64,000 nt of DNA from Promethearchaeota archaeon (GCA_014728035.1 WJMJ01000059.1:186001-250000); one strand, 5' to 3'; shown: positions 38,261-49,119, counted from the first letter of the stretch. Translations and numbers: made by a program. Notes: generated from the letters alone by a model not told the origin.

Positions 38261-40318
38261 CTATATTTCAAGGTTAATCCTGTGCCAATATAATTCCACT
38301 AACCAGAAATCAATCCATTCGTTCATTGTCATTCCTCCTACATGACCCGTTTGTTTCCGAACCCATAAAATAATTGGAGAATCTGAAGATAGTCTACTTG
38401 CTTTCTCTTGAAGATGTGCCAATAATTTTGTTGTGTGCATCAAGTTTGCTCTTGCATCATTCTCTGCTACATAGAAGAGTGTTGGAGGATATTCTACAGA
38501 TTCTGATACGTTATGATATGGTGAATATGAATGGAGGTAATGAAACTCTTCAGCTTTCGATGGGTCTCCGTACTCATTAATCCAATATGAAGCGATTGGA
38601 TCTCTGGTGTATCTTATCATGTCTGCAAGTGGGGCTGAGGCATATACTGAACCAAAACACTGTGGTTCTTTCATCATTGCTGATAAGACCATCAGTCCAC
38701 CATTGCTTGACCCACGAATTCCAATCATCTCATGTGTCGAATATCCCTCATCTACAAACCATTTCGCTGCATGAATCACATCTTCTATGACATTCATTTT
38801 GTTCTCGAGCTTTCCATCTCTGTGCCATTTTTCGCCGAATTCACCTCCACCTCTAATATTAGCGATTGCATAGTAACCTCCTAATTCATTCCATAGCACA
38901 TGAAACGGTGAATAAGTTGGATGCTGTGAAATGCCGAAGCCTCCATAGACATGTATGATAGTAGGATGTGGGACACTGGTATCTAGGTCTCGGCGATACA
39001 TCAGAAACATCGGGATTTCTGTTCCGTCAAAGGATTGGAACCAGACCTGTTTGCACACATATTCTGTTTCAATCAAGCTTATTTTTGGCTTGAAGAATGA
39101 GCTTACTTTAGTTAAAGGCGAGTAAGCTTTGTATTGAATTGGTGAATAGAATGAATTCACCCCGAACATGATAATCTCTTCACCATCAGTGGAAAGATTG
39201 ACAATTTGTGTGATTTCTTCGTTACCAAATATAATCTCAGATTGATGTGTATTCAGGTCGAACTTTGTAAGGAGCGAGTGCACATTTTCTGTTTCAGCTA
39301 TAATCAGTGATTCGTTAAATGGAATAAGCAAATCAATTGGGTTCTTTGTTTTGTATGGTATTGTCTGCCGTTGTATTACGATATCTTCTGAAGGAGAAGG
39401 TAATGCATAATGACTGATTTGTTGTCCCGATTCTGGGGATTCATGGGCGATGTAGAGTGAATTTTGATACATATATGGGATAATTTTCGATTGATTCTCT
39501 AATAGTACAATTATTTCAGAGGCGCATTCAGGATGAAAGACAACCAGATCAATAGATACTCCTTGGTTTCTTGTGTATACCAGCCAGCTAGAATTTTCGC
39601 ATCCATATAATTCAACACGTTCGGGTTTTCTTCCCTCTCCTGATATCATACAGATATCGTCCTCATAATTCGTACCAATTCTATGGTAAAAGATACTGCC
39701 AGCAAAACGGCCATTTTCTTCAGGAGTGAATGAAGTGAAGGGATAGTAAAATCCAGAGTTGTCTTTATTCCAAATAATCGTTGCATATAGAAGATTCGGG
39801 ATGATGTCATCCAGATGTTCGGAATTGGCAACCTTGACTATACGAAGTGTCGATTTTTCACGTCCGCCTTTCGAGTAACCATAAGCGACATATGATCCAT
39901 CCCATGATGGAGAAAACCATTCTATCTTTATTGTTCCATCTGCAGCAATGCTAACTGGATTAACCAAAGTAATTCTATCTCCAGTAATTCCATCTTGATA
40001 ACAAAGACGCATCTGTGGATCATTCTGATATCTGAATAAATAGAAGAAACGATGGTCTTTTCTTCTTTTCCTAATAACAATCCCTTGTGTTGACATCGAG
40101 TTAAATAGCGATAATTCACTCAGTCGTTTTTGGATATCTTTTTGTTGTGAATACCCAGAGAGAACACGTTTGCCTAATTCATCCTGTTCTTCTAACCATT
40201 TTTGCACCTCTGGATCCTCATTGTTCTCTAACCACCTATAGGGGTCTCGAACCTTGACTCCATGAATTGTTTCGACTATATTATCACGACGCGTGCTCGG
40301 ATATCTTATCTTGCCCAT
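38261..40318 (-). CDS. Prolyl oligopeptidase (S9A)
   Basis: This 685-residue enzyme starts MGKIRYPSTRRDNIVETIHG. It has the N-terminal strap (RDPYRWLENNEDPEVQKWLEEQ), a seven-bladed beta-propeller (about 70-400) and a C-terminal alpha/beta-hydrolase domain. The catalytic triad is Ser538 (GSSNGG), Asp621 (ENDAR) and His659 (TGHVGG). There is no signal peptide, so it is cytosolic. The propeller limits substrates to short peptides, cut after Pro. Confidence 0.95.
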   Translation of the reverse strand: MGKIRYPSTRRDNIVETIHGVKVRDPYRWLENNEDPEVQKWLEEQDELGKRVLSGYSQQKDIQKRLSELSLFNSMSTQGIVIRKRRKDHRFFYLFRYQNDPQMRLCYQDGITGDRITLVNPVSIAADGTIKIEWFSPSWDGSYVAYGYSKGGREKSTLRIVKVANSEHLDDIIPNLLYATIIWNKDNSGFYYPFTSFTPEENGRFAGSIFYHRIGTNYEDDICMISGEGRKPERVELYGCENSSWLVYTRNQGVSIDLVVFHPECASEIIVLLENQSKIIPYMYQNSLYIAHESPESGQQISHYALPSPSEDIVIQRQTIPYKTKNPIDLLIPFNESLIIAETENVHSLLTKFDLNTHQSEIIFGNEEITQIVNLSTDGEEIIMFGVNSFYSPIQYKAYSPLTKVSSFFKPKISLIETEYVCKQVWFQSFDGTEIPMFLMYRRDLDTSVPHPTIIHVYGGFGISQHPTYSPFHVLWNELGGYYAIANIRGGGEFGEKWHRDGKLENKMNVIEDVIHAAKWFVDEGYSTHEMIGIRGSSNGGLMVLSAMMKEPQCFGSVYASAPLADMIRYTRDPIASYWINEYGDPSKAEEFHYLHSYSPYHNVSESVEYPPTLFYVAENDARANLMHTTKLLAHLQEKASRLSSDSPIILWVRKQTGHVGGMTMNEWIDFWLVELYWHRINLEI

Positions 40319-40440
40319 TGCAAAATTCCTACCATGATTTTGAATATGACTTATAGAAACTCTATCTTAATAGTGATTTTGGTGCTAGAAATAATTTGAT
40401 ATTCTGAACACGAAATATTCTGAATCTTGTTGGATATACC

Positions 40441-40476
40441 ATAAAAGAAGAATTAGAGAGGCTGCCTATGCAGCCT
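40441..40476 (-). terminator. Terminator after lsm-rpl37e
   Basis: On the minus strand AGGCTGC-ATAG-GCAGCCT (40476-40459) is followed by CTCTAATTCTTCTTTTAT. It lies 7 nt past the L37e stop. Confidence 0.65.
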
Positions 40477-40482
40477 ATTAGT

Positions 40483-40671
40483 TTAACCACGTACACGAGT
40501 GCCGTGTACTTTCTTGTGCGCCCAGCTGTACTTACGCATTCTCTTGGATGCTCCATAGCCACATGCGGCGCATCGCTTTTTCCGTACATGGTATGATCTT
40601 CTTCCGCATCTTCGGCATCTGATATGATGAGGGTTATTCTTCTTACCCTTTGCTGGGGTTCCCTTTCCCAT
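40483..40671 (-). CDS. rpl37e: Ribosomal protein L37e
   Basis: This 62-residue zinc-ribbon ribosomal protein has CRRC (19-22) and CAAC (34-37) as metal ligands, the start [13 protein letters not shown] and a basic tail. It lies 15 nt downstream of the Sm-like gene, the standard archaeal pairing. Confidence 0.97.
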   Translation of the reverse strand: MGKGTPAKGKKNNPHHIRCRRCGRRSYHVRKKRCAACGYGASKRMRKYSWAHKKVHGTRVRG

Positions 40672-40685
40672 TGATTATCTACTCC

Positions 40686-40946
40686 TTATTTTGGGGGTTT
40701 TGGTGGTGGTGATACTAATACCACATTGTCGCCTCGGACAATCACAGTCTGTATTTGTTCAACGACCTCTTCTTCACTTTCTAAATCGAATGTGAACTCA
40801 TCAGCGTTCTCTAGGATTAAATTCAGGTGTTGGTCGTAACCACGGAGTTTGCCTTTGATTTTTCTGCGTCCTTTTAGTTCAACAAGAACCTGTTGACCAA
40901 TCGCTTTTGATAAGAGTTCCATGGGTTTACCTGCGTTCAATGACAT
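40686..40946 (-). CDS. lsm: Sm-like RNA-binding protein (SmAP)
   Basis: This 86-residue Sm-fold protein has Sm1 as VLVELKGRRKIKGKLRGYDQHLNLILENA (with the RGYDxHxNLIL RNA-binding loop) and Sm2 as VIVRGDNVVLVS. It forms hexameric or heptameric rings that bind U-rich RNA. It is followed by L37e, a conserved archaeal operon. Confidence 0.95.
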   Translation of the reverse strand: MSLNAGKPMELLSKAIGQQVLVELKGRRKIKGKLRGYDQHLNLILENADEFTFDLESEEEVVEQIQTVIVRGDNVVLVSPPPKPPK

Positions 40947-41103
40947 TCACCATCAGAAGAGGCGTCGAGCATGATGTGCCCGTACCGCTCGGCCTAGTCT
41001 TTTTACTGGACTTTTAAAGCTGACGATGGTACTATTGCATTTTATTCATCAGGTACATGTGATTTCGTAGCTTTCAAAAGGGAGTCGTCTTTCTGTTAGC
41101 AAA

Positions 41104-41607
41104 ATGCCAAAGATTGAACGAATTAAAAAACGGCACTTTCTGAAAAAAGGAGATCAACGTGACCTCTTGGATTATATTGAGAACACTCTTGCTACAGAGG
41201 TAAATCTTGACTCCAAAGCTAGATTTGAAGAGGGAATACTTGATGATGGGTCAAAAGTTATTCTTCTTGATGATGAGATAGTATTCATCGAGATGGAGGG
41301 AAGAATCTTTCCCACCCTTAAAGCACTTCTTCAAAAAATCATCTCTATCCCCTGCATCACGGTAGATATGGGGGCTGTTCGATTTGTTGCCAACGGTGCA
41401 GATATTATGCGTCCTGGGATAACTAAAATTGATGAGGGTATTGAGAAAGATACCATTGTTGCAGTAGTTGACGAACGCCATGGGAAACCTCTTGCAATAG
41501 GAATATCTACAATGGATACAGAAGCACTTCGTGCTGCTGATTCGGGTAAGGTCATCCTATCAAAACATTACGTTGGGGACGACCTTTGGGAATATGGAAA
41601 GGTCTAA
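41104..41607 (+). CDS. PUA-domain protein (MCT-1/Tma20-like)
   Basis: This 167-residue protein has an N-terminal alpha/beta domain (1-85) and a C-terminal PUA domain (about 85-165: VDMGAVRFVANGADIMRPGITKID, IVAVVDERHGKPLAIGIS). The layout matches archaeal relatives of eukaryotic MCTS1/Tma20, which binds the 40S subunit during re-initiation and recycling. Its 3' end overlaps the convergent helicase gene by 4 nt. Confidence 0.85.
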   Translation: MPKIERIKKRHFLKKGDQRDLLDYIENTLATEVNLDSKARFEEGILDDGSKVILLDDEIVFIEMEGRIFPTLKALLQKIISIPCITVDMGAVRFVANGADIMRPGITKIDEGIEKDTIVAVVDERHGKPLAIGISTMDTEALRAADSGKVILSKHYVGDDLWEYGKV

Positions 41608-44282
41608 TCATCTCTGTCCATTTGTGCTCTTACATGTGACAGAGCTGCCTTGTATATCTCCTTGGCGAAATCTGTTTCAAAACCAGAATTCTTTGCGAAT
41701 CGATCTCTAGCGAGACCACGTTTTGAAGGGTCGATATCCTTCCTGACAATTTCAGAAATAGAATGATATCCGTTTTCATAGAGAGTTCTTACTTCTTCAC
41801 GACTGAGTCGTCGTGAAATAGAGGTCTCATTTTCTGGAATTATAAGTTCCAGCATATCGGTACGTGCGATATCCTCTTTTACTCCAAAACGAAACTGTCT
41901 GCTCAATATGTGTAATCTCTCAGCTAGATTGTCTTTACCCATTTCTTTGAAGAAAGATGAGAGGTCATTAGCTGTTTCGCTGCAAAATGCCACCAAGGTT
42001 CCAAGGTCACCATCATCAATATTCATCCCTCTAACTTGGAGATTCTTTGCCGTATCTTTTGCGAGTGTTAGCACGTCAGCTACTGGATTCTCACGAATCC
42101 AATGTTCAAGCACCTTCTGCTTAACAATAGCTCTTCCCTTTGCTAGATTGATATACCATTCTTCGGGGGGATCCAAATCCATTGCTTCTAATTCTATATC
42201 TGTTGGTATCAATGATCGGGGTCTCATTGCTTGAGGTAATCTAAATCTCAGAATAAGCTGCACCAATTCGTCTTCTTTGGGGTTGTCCATTGCTTGGAGC
42301 ACATCCCGAATCTTCACGTACTGAATAAGGTCGAATCCCGATTGTACCGCGTGTTTGGCACTTTCCGAAATCTTGTATCCCTCCGTTATTTCAACAAAGG
42401 CTCCGTTTTTCACGAACCAATCAAACAGAATTGAAAACATCCTTTTAATTCTATCAACACATCCTTCTACAGTCTTACAACGTAGAGTTCGAGATGCGAT
42501 TTCAACTAATTCTTCTTCTAATTTTCTTTTTTGAAACTCTGTCTTATTGATTGGTGATCTGGTCATGAGATTAGCCATAAGTGACGGATAGAGTTCTCCT
42601 GGTCTTAGTGGTTCTAGTGGCCGATGAAGTAGCTGTTCTTCCATCTGTTCTGCATTTTCAAAACTTCTTGTGGGTGATTCGAATATTATGTATACTCTCC
42701 CTCCATGTTCTGCAAGATGATATTCTCCAATCCTACCAGCTACTTGCATATATCGAGACCTTGCTTCTAAATAGTACATGCTTGAGCCAAACAAAATAAT
42801 CACACAATCAAAGGGAAAACTCATACCAGATGTAATTCCCGTGGTTGAAACAACCGTTCTCACTGTCTTTTTCTTGATATTTTCTTCAAGCTTGTCTCTT
42901 ATTGATTCATGCAAGCCCGAATGATGAAATGCAATGCCTTTTTCTAAGACTTTCTTAAGTCTCTGTGCGACTGGCATATCTGCAACTTCTCCAATGATTT
43001 GAGAAACTAATTTTTCCGAAATTTCCCGTGGATGGCTCTCCGCAAGCCTTCTTGTGTAGTATTCTGCATCATTTCGCGAACCAGCAACTATCAAAACAGA
43101 CTTTTTATCGTAGTCGCCTAAATGGTCTATAACAGCTCTAAGCATATTATCAGATTCAAGTGTGGAACTTTGAGTTCCATCACTGCTGTGAATATACACC
43201 ACATCATCATCATGAGTGACAATGAACTCATCTGGGCGCAATCGCACACTCGGCCTAAAAACGTCTGCGTCAAGCCATTCAGCAATCTCATCTGTTTCTC
43301 CGAATCTTGATGAAAGAGTTATAATCTGTGCAGTTGGCTTCAGTAATGCTATGAGGTAATCCAGATTAACACTTCTGTCTGTACCCAGAAATGCTGCTTG
43401 GGCATGCTCTCTTGGAGAATCCAGTTCTGTAAGCTCATCAATTACAAGAAGGCCTATTTCATTTGTCCATGACTTTCTCTCATGAAATGCGGATGCGAAT
43501 GACTCGTAAGTAGCTACTATGATGTCAGCTGAATCAAGCTGTTCCTCTGTAGCTCGACTCTGTCCATCCTGTCTTACCATTGAAAATTCCAGATCCTCAA
43601 AAATGTCTTTGTATTCATCGATTACCTGCCCATTAAGTGATGTATATGGACTTAGATAGAAGCTCCTCTTCCCCTTCTGTAATGAAATTAGAATCAGAAT
43701 CATAGCTAGGAATGTCTTTCCTGATCCCGGAGGCATTTGAATGACAAGATTTCTGGAAAAGTCTTCAATCTCTCTCAGAAAGAGGTCTTGTGCTGGCAAT
43801 AATCTAATGAAATTTTTATGGCGAAGCAACAGTTTTGCAGTTTGTTGTATCTCAGTATCCTCTCTTGTTGGACCTATCATTCCAGTTAGAGCCGCTAATG
43901 CGAGTCTTCCATCATGTGTGATTACAAACTGCCGGTTCTTTTTTCCTCGTTTTCCAATTGCGGTGACAAATCCAGCTTTCACCATTTTAGTCATGGATTC
44001 ATATATGGTTCCACCTGAAACCAATGATTTGCGTTCCGATTCATACTTTACTTCTTTCTGAGTTTTTTCTTTGCTTCTTCTTTCGGGCGGCTTGTCAATA
44101 CCTTTCAGGTGGAGCATACCCTCTACTATTTCATCCCACCCCATACTCTGAATAACTTCACCTGCATCTGGATTAAGCACTTGTAATATTTCTACAGCAT
44201 ATCTGTTGCTTAGTGCTTTCAGTTGCTTTCGAATCAAGTCAAGTCTTGATTCGTCAAGGCCACCTTTTGTCATCGTACTCAC
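41604..44282 (-). CDS. Superfamily II Ski2-like helicase with N-terminal wHTH
   Basis: This 892-residue protein begins with a winged-helix region (about 15-135: LKALSNRYAVEILQVL, GGTIYESMTKMVKAGFVTAIG). A helicase core follows: motif I PPGSGKT (184-190), motif II DELT (282-285), a motif V region VVSTTGITSGMSFP and motif VI QVAGRIGEYHL. The C-terminal LSREEVRTLYENGYHSISEI resembles the helix-hairpin-helix of Hel308-like enzymes. It should be an active ATPase on DNA or RNA. The in-frame ATG at 44273 is an alternative start. Confidence 0.85.
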   Translation of the reverse strand: MSTMTKGGLDESRLDLIRKQLKALSNRYAVEILQVLNPDAGEVIQSMGWDEIVEGMLHLKGIDKPPERRSKEKTQKEVKYESERKSLVSGGTIYESMTKMVKAGFVTAIGKRGKKNRQFVITHDGRLALAALTGMIGPTREDTEIQQTAKLLLRHKNFIRLLPAQDLFLREIEDFSRNLVIQMPPGSGKTFLAMILILISLQKGKRSFYLSPYTSLNGQVIDEYKDIFEDLEFSMVRQDGQSRATEEQLDSADIIVATYESFASAFHERKSWTNEIGLLVIDELTELDSPREHAQAAFLGTDRSVNLDYLIALLKPTAQIITLSSRFGETDEIAEWLDADVFRPSVRLRPDEFIVTHDDDVVYIHSSDGTQSSTLESDNMLRAVIDHLGDYDKKSVLIVAGSRNDAEYYTRRLAESHPREISEKLVSQIIGEVADMPVAQRLKKVLEKGIAFHHSGLHESIRDKLEENIKKKTVRTVVSTTGITSGMSFPFDCVIILFGSSMYYLEARSRYMQVAGRIGEYHLAEHGGRVYIIFESPTRSFENAEQMEEQLLHRPLEPLRPGELYPSLMANLMTRSPINKTEFQKRKLEEELVEIASRTLRCKTVEGCVDRIKRMFSILFDWFVKNGAFVEITEGYKISESAKHAVQSGFDLIQYVKIRDVLQAMDNPKEDELVQLILRFRLPQAMRPRSLIPTDIELEAMDLDPPEEWYINLAKGRAIVKQKVLEHWIRENPVADVLTLAKDTAKNLQVRGMNIDDGDLGTLVAFCSETANDLSSFFKEMGKDNLAERLHILSRQFRFGVKEDIARTDMLELIIPENETSISRRLSREEVRTLYENGYHSISEIVRKDIDPSKRGLARDRFAKNSGFETDFAKEIYKAALSHVRAQMDRDD

Positions 44283-44425
44283 TCACTATTTCCGAGCGTC
44301 TTTGATATACCTTTTTCCTTGTGCTTGATAATCAATCTCTTTGCGATAATGTGATTTACTAGATAATACTCGCCCTTTTCTTTAACGTTGACATCACAAT
44401 ACTTGAAAACAGAAGGTGTTTCCAA

Positions 44426-44824
44426 TTGCGATTCTTCTCACGGAAAAAAGAAACAGATGATGAAGACCATAGTGATGAGTCTAGTAGTTCTTTGACAAGT
44501 CTTGGGATATTTGCTCCTGGTATTGAGGTCACACAATCAGACCCTGTTAGAGAACATAGAAGAATGAGAGAACTAGATCAAATTTTCATTCGCTCGAAAA
44601 AACTCGAGTCTCTTGAAGATGTACCTTATGTTGTTAATCAAATATGCAATGGAAATATTGTGCTTCTTGATATCACTCGTTTGAATGATGGAAAAGAACA
44701 AAACCATCTTGCTCTCAAACGAATTATTGAACGTATTCGCGGAGAAACTCGTGGTTACAATGCAGAGATTGCATTAGTCAATGATGGTTGTATGATCGTA
44801 ACACCAGATTTTGTCAAGTTCTAG
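44426..44824 (+). CDS. sepF: SepF-like FtsZ membrane anchor
   Basis: This 132-residue protein starts at TTG 44426, with AGGTG 7 nt upstream. The N-terminal MRFFSRKK is a short membrane-targeting segment, followed by a Ser/Asp-rich linker. The C-terminal SepF core (about 50-132) has RSKKLESLEDVPYVVNQI, GNIVLLDITRL, and LALKRIIERIRGETRGYNAEIALVNDGCMIVTP. Archaeal SepF tethers FtsZ to the membrane. FtsZ is encoded at 3460-4608. Confidence 0.9.
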   Translation: MRFFSRKKETDDEDHSDESSSSLTSLGIFAPGIEVTQSDPVREHRRMRELDQIFIRSKKLESLEDVPYVVNQICNGNIVLLDITRLNDGKEQNHLALKRIIERIRGETRGYNAEIALVNDGCMIVTPDFVKF

Positions 44825-44827
44825 TTT

Positions 44828-46741
44828 TTATCGGAGCTTCATACTCTCGGTAACCATTAGTGCTTTGGTTTCCACTTTTAGAACCTTATGGATTGTCGAT
44901 GCTAAGTTCAAGCATTTTGACGCCTCTCCATGGCATGTGAGAACGACTTCAGGTGTTGGATTTACTCTCTTGACAAAGTTAAGGATTTGTTTTCTATCGG
45001 AGTGGCCTGAAAATCCTTCTACTGTTGTCACATCAAAGTTCACAGGAACGACTGTTGTTTTTCCATCTCGAGTACGCATCTGGACTTCTTTCCATCCTTT
45101 CTGAACTCTTCTTCCCAAAGTACCTTCTCCTTGGTAGCTTACAAACATCAGCGTATTCTTTTCATCGGGGGCTAACATTCTGAAGTAATCTACACTCGGC
45201 CCTCCGGCTAGCATACCAGAAGTTGCCATGATTATACACGGCTCTCCTTCAACTATCTCTTGTCTTTGATCCGGATTATCAACTTGTACGAATATATCGC
45301 TGAGAAACGGATTCACTCCCTGGTGAAAAATCATTTCCCTGATTTTTTTACTCAAGGCTTCAGGATGTGTTGTGTGTATTGCTGTAGCTTGGGCAATCAT
45401 TCCTTCAATGTAGACTGGAACCTTTGGAATCCTCTTTTTACTTACCAAATCTTCCAACACAATCATCATCTCTTGTGCTCGTCCAACTGCTAATACTGGA
45501 ATGAGGACTTTGCCATCACGTTTTATCGTTCGCTTAATGATTGATGCAAACTTCTTTTCGACCTCTTGACGTGGTGGCATCTTATCATTTGGATGTCCGT
45601 ACGTGCTCTCTACCATTAGTGTTTCTAGCCGTGGGAACGTAAATGTCGCAGGTTCTAGTAATCTGGTTCTTCCAAATTTGAAATCTCCCGTATATGCTAG
45701 ATTGTAAAGTCCGTCTCCGATATGTAAATGAATTATTGCTGAGCCAAGAATATGCCCTGCATTATGTAATGTAAGACGAACATCTGGTGCGATATCTGTC
45801 ACTTCTCCGTAATTGAGGGTGATTGTGTGAAGGATTGCTTCTTTTACATCTCTATCTCTATATGGTCTGAGTTTTCCTTCCCGTTCTGCAACATCCAGAT
45901 AATCCAGCTGGAGCAATGTTGAAAGATTGAGTGTTGGTGCAGTCATGTAGACTGGACCTCGATATCCATATTTGAAAAGAAATGGGACCATTCCACAGTG
46001 ATCCAGATGTGCATGACTGATAATCACAGCATCAAGTTGATCAATTTTAAATTCAGGCATATCTAATCGTGGAAATGCTTTAGTTGGAGTTCCAACATTC
46101 ACTCCACAATCCAATAGAATATTACTTTCTGAGGTCTGGATGAATATACATTGTCTTCCTACCTCTCTAAATCCGCCAAGCGCAGTAATTCTAATCCATC
46201 CATTATCGATAAGGGGTGGTCTATGAATTCTTCTTCCAATTTCTCGGAAAACTTTGTTTCGGGTGGCTGCTTCTGATTGAATGATATATCTGATTTGCTT
46301 AATCAATTTACTTTCAATTGGCGGCGTACGAATAACATTAGGTCTCCAGAAGGTTTGACGGGTTATTTCGCGGAGCGTTGAACCACTTCTGCCTATCACT
46401 AGACCTGGTTTCTGTGCTTCGATAATGACTTCCCCTCTGGATTCATCAAAATCAATAGATGTGATTTCTGCATCTTCAGGCACAAGCTTGCGTACGGTCT
46501 GTTCAGCATCCTCATGAGAGAGCCTAACTTCAGGTGCTGACCGTACAACAATTCTCTTTCGCATTTTTCTGGCAAGCGCTTTAATTTTATCTCCGTCATC
46601 AAGCAGGATTTTGGGTGCTTTGGAATATATCGCTATTTCTGGGCCTTCGTATTCTACCGAGCTAATTGCAGCAGAACGTGGTAACGCTTTCATTACCATT
46701 TCGCGAGGGTCAGTCTCATCATTATTCAGTTTTTTACCCAT
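44828..46741 (-). CDS. aCPSF1 ribonuclease (KH-MBL-beta-CASP)
   Basis: This 637-residue archaeal CPSF73 homologue has two N-terminal KH domains (about 1-145, with [17 protein letters not shown]), a metallo-beta-lactamase domain with HAHLDHCGM, and a beta-CASP domain ending in EGFSGHSDR. aCPSF1 cleaves RNA after U-rich sites and drives 3'-end formation and termination in archaea. It lies upstream of nothing obvious but next to psmB, an order seen in other archaea. Confidence 0.96.
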   Translation of the reverse strand: MGKKLNNDETDPREMVMKALPRSAAISSVEYEGPEIAIYSKAPKILLDDGDKIKALARKMRKRIVVRSAPEVRLSHEDAEQTVRKLVPEDAEITSIDFDESRGEVIIEAQKPGLVIGRSGSTLREITRQTFWRPNVIRTPPIESKLIKQIRYIIQSEAATRNKVFREIGRRIHRPPLIDNGWIRITALGGFREVGRQCIFIQTSESNILLDCGVNVGTPTKAFPRLDMPEFKIDQLDAVIISHAHLDHCGMVPFLFKYGYRGPVYMTAPTLNLSTLLQLDYLDVAEREGKLRPYRDRDVKEAILHTITLNYGEVTDIAPDVRLTLHNAGHILGSAIIHLHIGDGLYNLAYTGDFKFGRTRLLEPATFTFPRLETLMVESTYGHPNDKMPPRQEVEKKFASIIKRTIKRDGKVLIPVLAVGRAQEMMIVLEDLVSKKRIPKVPVYIEGMIAQATAIHTTHPEALSKKIREMIFHQGVNPFLSDIFVQVDNPDQRQEIVEGEPCIIMATSGMLAGGPSVDYFRMLAPDEKNTLMFVSYQGEGTLGRRVQKGWKEVQMRTRDGKTTVVPVNFDVTTVEGFSGHSDRKQILNFVKRVNPTPEVVLTCHGEASKCLNLASTIHKVLKVETKALMVTESMKLR

Positions 46742-46874
46742 CTAAAATCACATCACAATCCTACGATTACATGTTAACCTTCTAACTACTTAGATACAAC
46801 TTACCCAGAGGGTGTGAATCTATTGAGTCTAGAACTCGGTCAGGCTCTCTGACCATTACTTCGACAAGATTTGT

Positions 46875-47519
46875 CTATTGCTTCCAAATCTTCATGATAG
46901 TGTCTTTGTCGACTTCCTGATATCCGTCTTTGTCAATGACACTCACAAGAATTGAATTACCTGAACCAGCATCACGTTCAATTGCTGCTGCAACAGCTGA
47001 TATAGCAAGCTCAATGGCCTTCTTCTTGGTGAGTCCGTCTTTGTACCCAGCTTCAAGCACACCCAAAGCTACAGGAGATCCTGAGCCTGTTGCTGCATAT
47101 GTATCTGGTAAAACGGAACCAATATAGTCGCTATAGAAGACCTGTGGGCCTTTGTCATCAAATCCTCCAACAAGACATTGAAGTAGGTATCCACCTCTCG
47201 CTTGAAACATGATGTTACTGAGTTGAGTTGTTAGTGCCTTAACTCGTATTGGACGGCCCCTTTCAATCTCATACAGTTTAGCTATTACTTTCAGCCAATC
47301 CATAATTGCTTGGGCATCAGCAACAGACCCTGCAATGGTCGCACCAATTCTATCTGTAATCTTGAAGATTTTCTTGGCGCTTTTATTTGCAATCAAATAT
47401 CCCATTGTTGCGCGTTGGTCACTTGCTAAGACTACACAGTCTTTTGCAATCAAACCTACAGTCGTTGTTCCTGTCTTTAGTGCCTCTATGGGGGCTTTTT
47501 GTTCATGTTCCATAGCCAT
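46875..47519 (-). CDS. psmB: Proteasome beta subunit
   Basis: This 20S beta subunit (214 residues) has a 17-residue propeptide ending in Gly17, with Thr18 as the mature nucleophile (KTG then TTTVGL). The catalytic Lys is expected in YLIANKSAKKIF, and the C-terminal SGNSILVSVIDKDGY carries the supporting Ser/Asp region. It forms the proteolytic chamber with alpha subunits encoded elsewhere. ATG 47513 is an alternative start. Confidence 0.96.
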   Translation of the reverse strand: MAMEHEQKAPIEALKTGTTTVGLIAKDCVVLASDQRATMGYLIANKSAKKIFKITDRIGATIAGSVADAQAIMDWLKVIAKLYEIERGRPIRVKALTTQLSNIMFQARGGYLLQCLVGGFDDKGPQVFYSDYIGSVLPDTYAATGSGSPVALGVLEAGYKDGLTKKKAIELAISAVAAAIERDAGSGNSILVSVIDKDGYQEVDKDTIMKIWKQ

Positions 47520-47682
47520 TGTTGAATAACTCCATACGAATAAGAGTTGCCTTGGAGAACTAGTGACGAAATGAAATCATGAGTAATCTATTAAAAGGTT
47601 TTCTCAGTGACACTTTTCATCCGAAACTATATTCATTTTCCCGTGTTTTCTATTGATTATTAATTCTTTGAAATACGACATT

Positions 47683-48450
47683 TCAAGTCTGATTTTCTTC
47701 AGGTCTGTCAAAGACGGTGCAAATTTTCACTTTCTTTGCTTCTTCATACATTTTCAAAGCATCCGATGCAATTCCAACTTCTCCGAAAGCGATATTTTCA
47801 ATGTATCTAGTTTCTTTGGGAAGCTCTATGTTGATCACTTCACCATCGATAGTTACATTTACTCTTCCATCTTCAAGAACTGGAATCCTTCTTTTAACTA
47901 CAGCTTGCAGTCGTTCTAACGGGTCGACAATTATCTCTTTTACTTCCACATTGAAAATCAGGGTCTTTCCTGCCAATGGGCTATTGAAATCGACCCTTAC
48001 AGTCCTACCCATTACCGCCGTAATGACTCCACGCTCTCTTCCAAATGTGATTGATTCTCCTTTTATTGGACGGTCACCATGTTTTGCAAGCTTGGTCTTT
48101 GATATTGTCTTAATCTTTTTAGGGTCTGGAAATCCAGCTCCTTTCTCTGGAGGAATTTCTACTTTCTTTTCTTCGCCTAATTTCATTCCCACAATTTCTT
48201 CTTCAAGAGCCTCTAGAAGCCAATTCCATCCTAGAGCAACAAGCATTGGTTGATACCTTTCTTTCTCCTTGTATATTCCATGCTCTTTAGCTACCTCTTC
48301 CTGTGTTGTATCAAATACGGTGCTATCTTCTTTTGTCATTGCTGTGTAATCAATATAGATAACACTCTTTTCTTCAACAGTATCGGTTTTTTTGGACTTC
48401 TTTGCTGCTGACTTCTTCTTAGTCTTCTTGGCTGGCTCTTTGTCAGACAT
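47683..48450 (-). CDS. FKBP-type peptidyl-prolyl isomerase, Lys-rich N-terminus
   Basis: This 255-residue archaeal FKBP/SlyD-type protein has an FKBP core (about 30-60 and 145-175) with VIYIDYTAMTKEDSTVFDTT, a large insert-in-flap domain (about 80-150), and a C-terminal domain found in long archaeal FKBPs. The N-terminal 22 residues are almost all Lys, Ser and Ala, perhaps a nucleic-acid-binding or ribosome-binding tail. The role is chaperone and prolyl isomerase. Confidence 0.9.
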   Translation of the reverse strand: MSDKEPAKKTKKKSAAKKSKKTDTVEEKSVIYIDYTAMTKEDSTVFDTTQEEVAKEHGIYKEKERYQPMLVALGWNWLLEALEEEIVGMKLGEEKKVEIPPEKGAGFPDPKKIKTISKTKLAKHGDRPIKGESITFGRERGVITAVMGRTVRVDFNSPLAGKTLIFNVEVKEIIVDPLERLQAVVKRRIPVLEDGRVNVTIDGEVINIELPKETRYIENIAFGEVGIASDALKMYEEAKKVKICTVFDRPEENQT

Positions 48451-48513
48451 AATACATCCCTTTTGGACTTTGACTCAGCGGCTCAGCCCTGCAGCTGCAT
48501 AAAATTATTTCCA

Positions 48514-49119
48514 TCAGGCCGTTAGTTTACCTTGAATAAGGTCAACCCGCTCCATGAAGAATATTCTGTGCCCTATCGATTGAACTTCCAAACCCCGTTC
48601 CTCCATTATCCTGATAATGTGGTCTGGATTTGAGTGAGATGATACAATAACATAGATTGTACTGTTCTTCTCAATGTGTTTACATGCCTGAGCGATATAT
48701 CTCTCACTTACTTCCGTGCCCGTTATACCCCCTATGAAAGCATGATCCATGGAAGTTTTGTGTTCATCTGCAGGCAGATACGGTGGATTGAAAACAATAA
48801 CTGAAAATTTTGCAGATGAATGAAATGCAGTAAGCAAATCCGATTGTATTACTGAGTTGTTCACTAGACGAGTGTTCCTTCTCAAAGTATCCATTGTATT
48901 TCTAACCGCTTCTAACGAAATATCGACAGCAATTGCTTTTTTGACTATCTTGGACGCCATAGCAGTTGCCAGTCCTACTCCACAACCAATCTCAAGAAAA
49001 GTGTCTGTCGGCTTTAATTCTATAGCATCTAATACAAGATACGAGTCCATTGCAGGTGAATATACTCCTTTATGTACATCAAAATCAATCTTATCTCCCT
49101 TGAAAGAATGCTCATTCAT
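48514..49119 (-). CDS. HemK2/Mtq2-type glutamine methyltransferase
   Basis: This 201-residue class I methyltransferase has motif I as FLEIGCGVGLATAM and the catalytic NPPY motif as VFNPPYLPADE. Small NPPY enzymes of this size are the archaeal/eukaryotic HemK2 (Mtq2) type, which methylate the GGQ glutamine of release factor aRF1 with Trm112. It overlaps ksgA by 4 nt. Confidence 0.9.
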   Translation of the reverse strand: MNEHSFKGDKIDFDVHKGVYSPAMDSYLVLDAIELKPTDTFLEIGCGVGLATAMASKIVKKAIAVDISLEAVRNTMDTLRRNTRLVNNSVIQSDLLTAFHSSAKFSVIVFNPPYLPADEHKTSMDHAFIGGITGTEVSERYIAQACKHIEKNSTIYVIVSSHSNPDHIIRIMEERGLEVQSIGHRIFFMERVDLIQGKLTA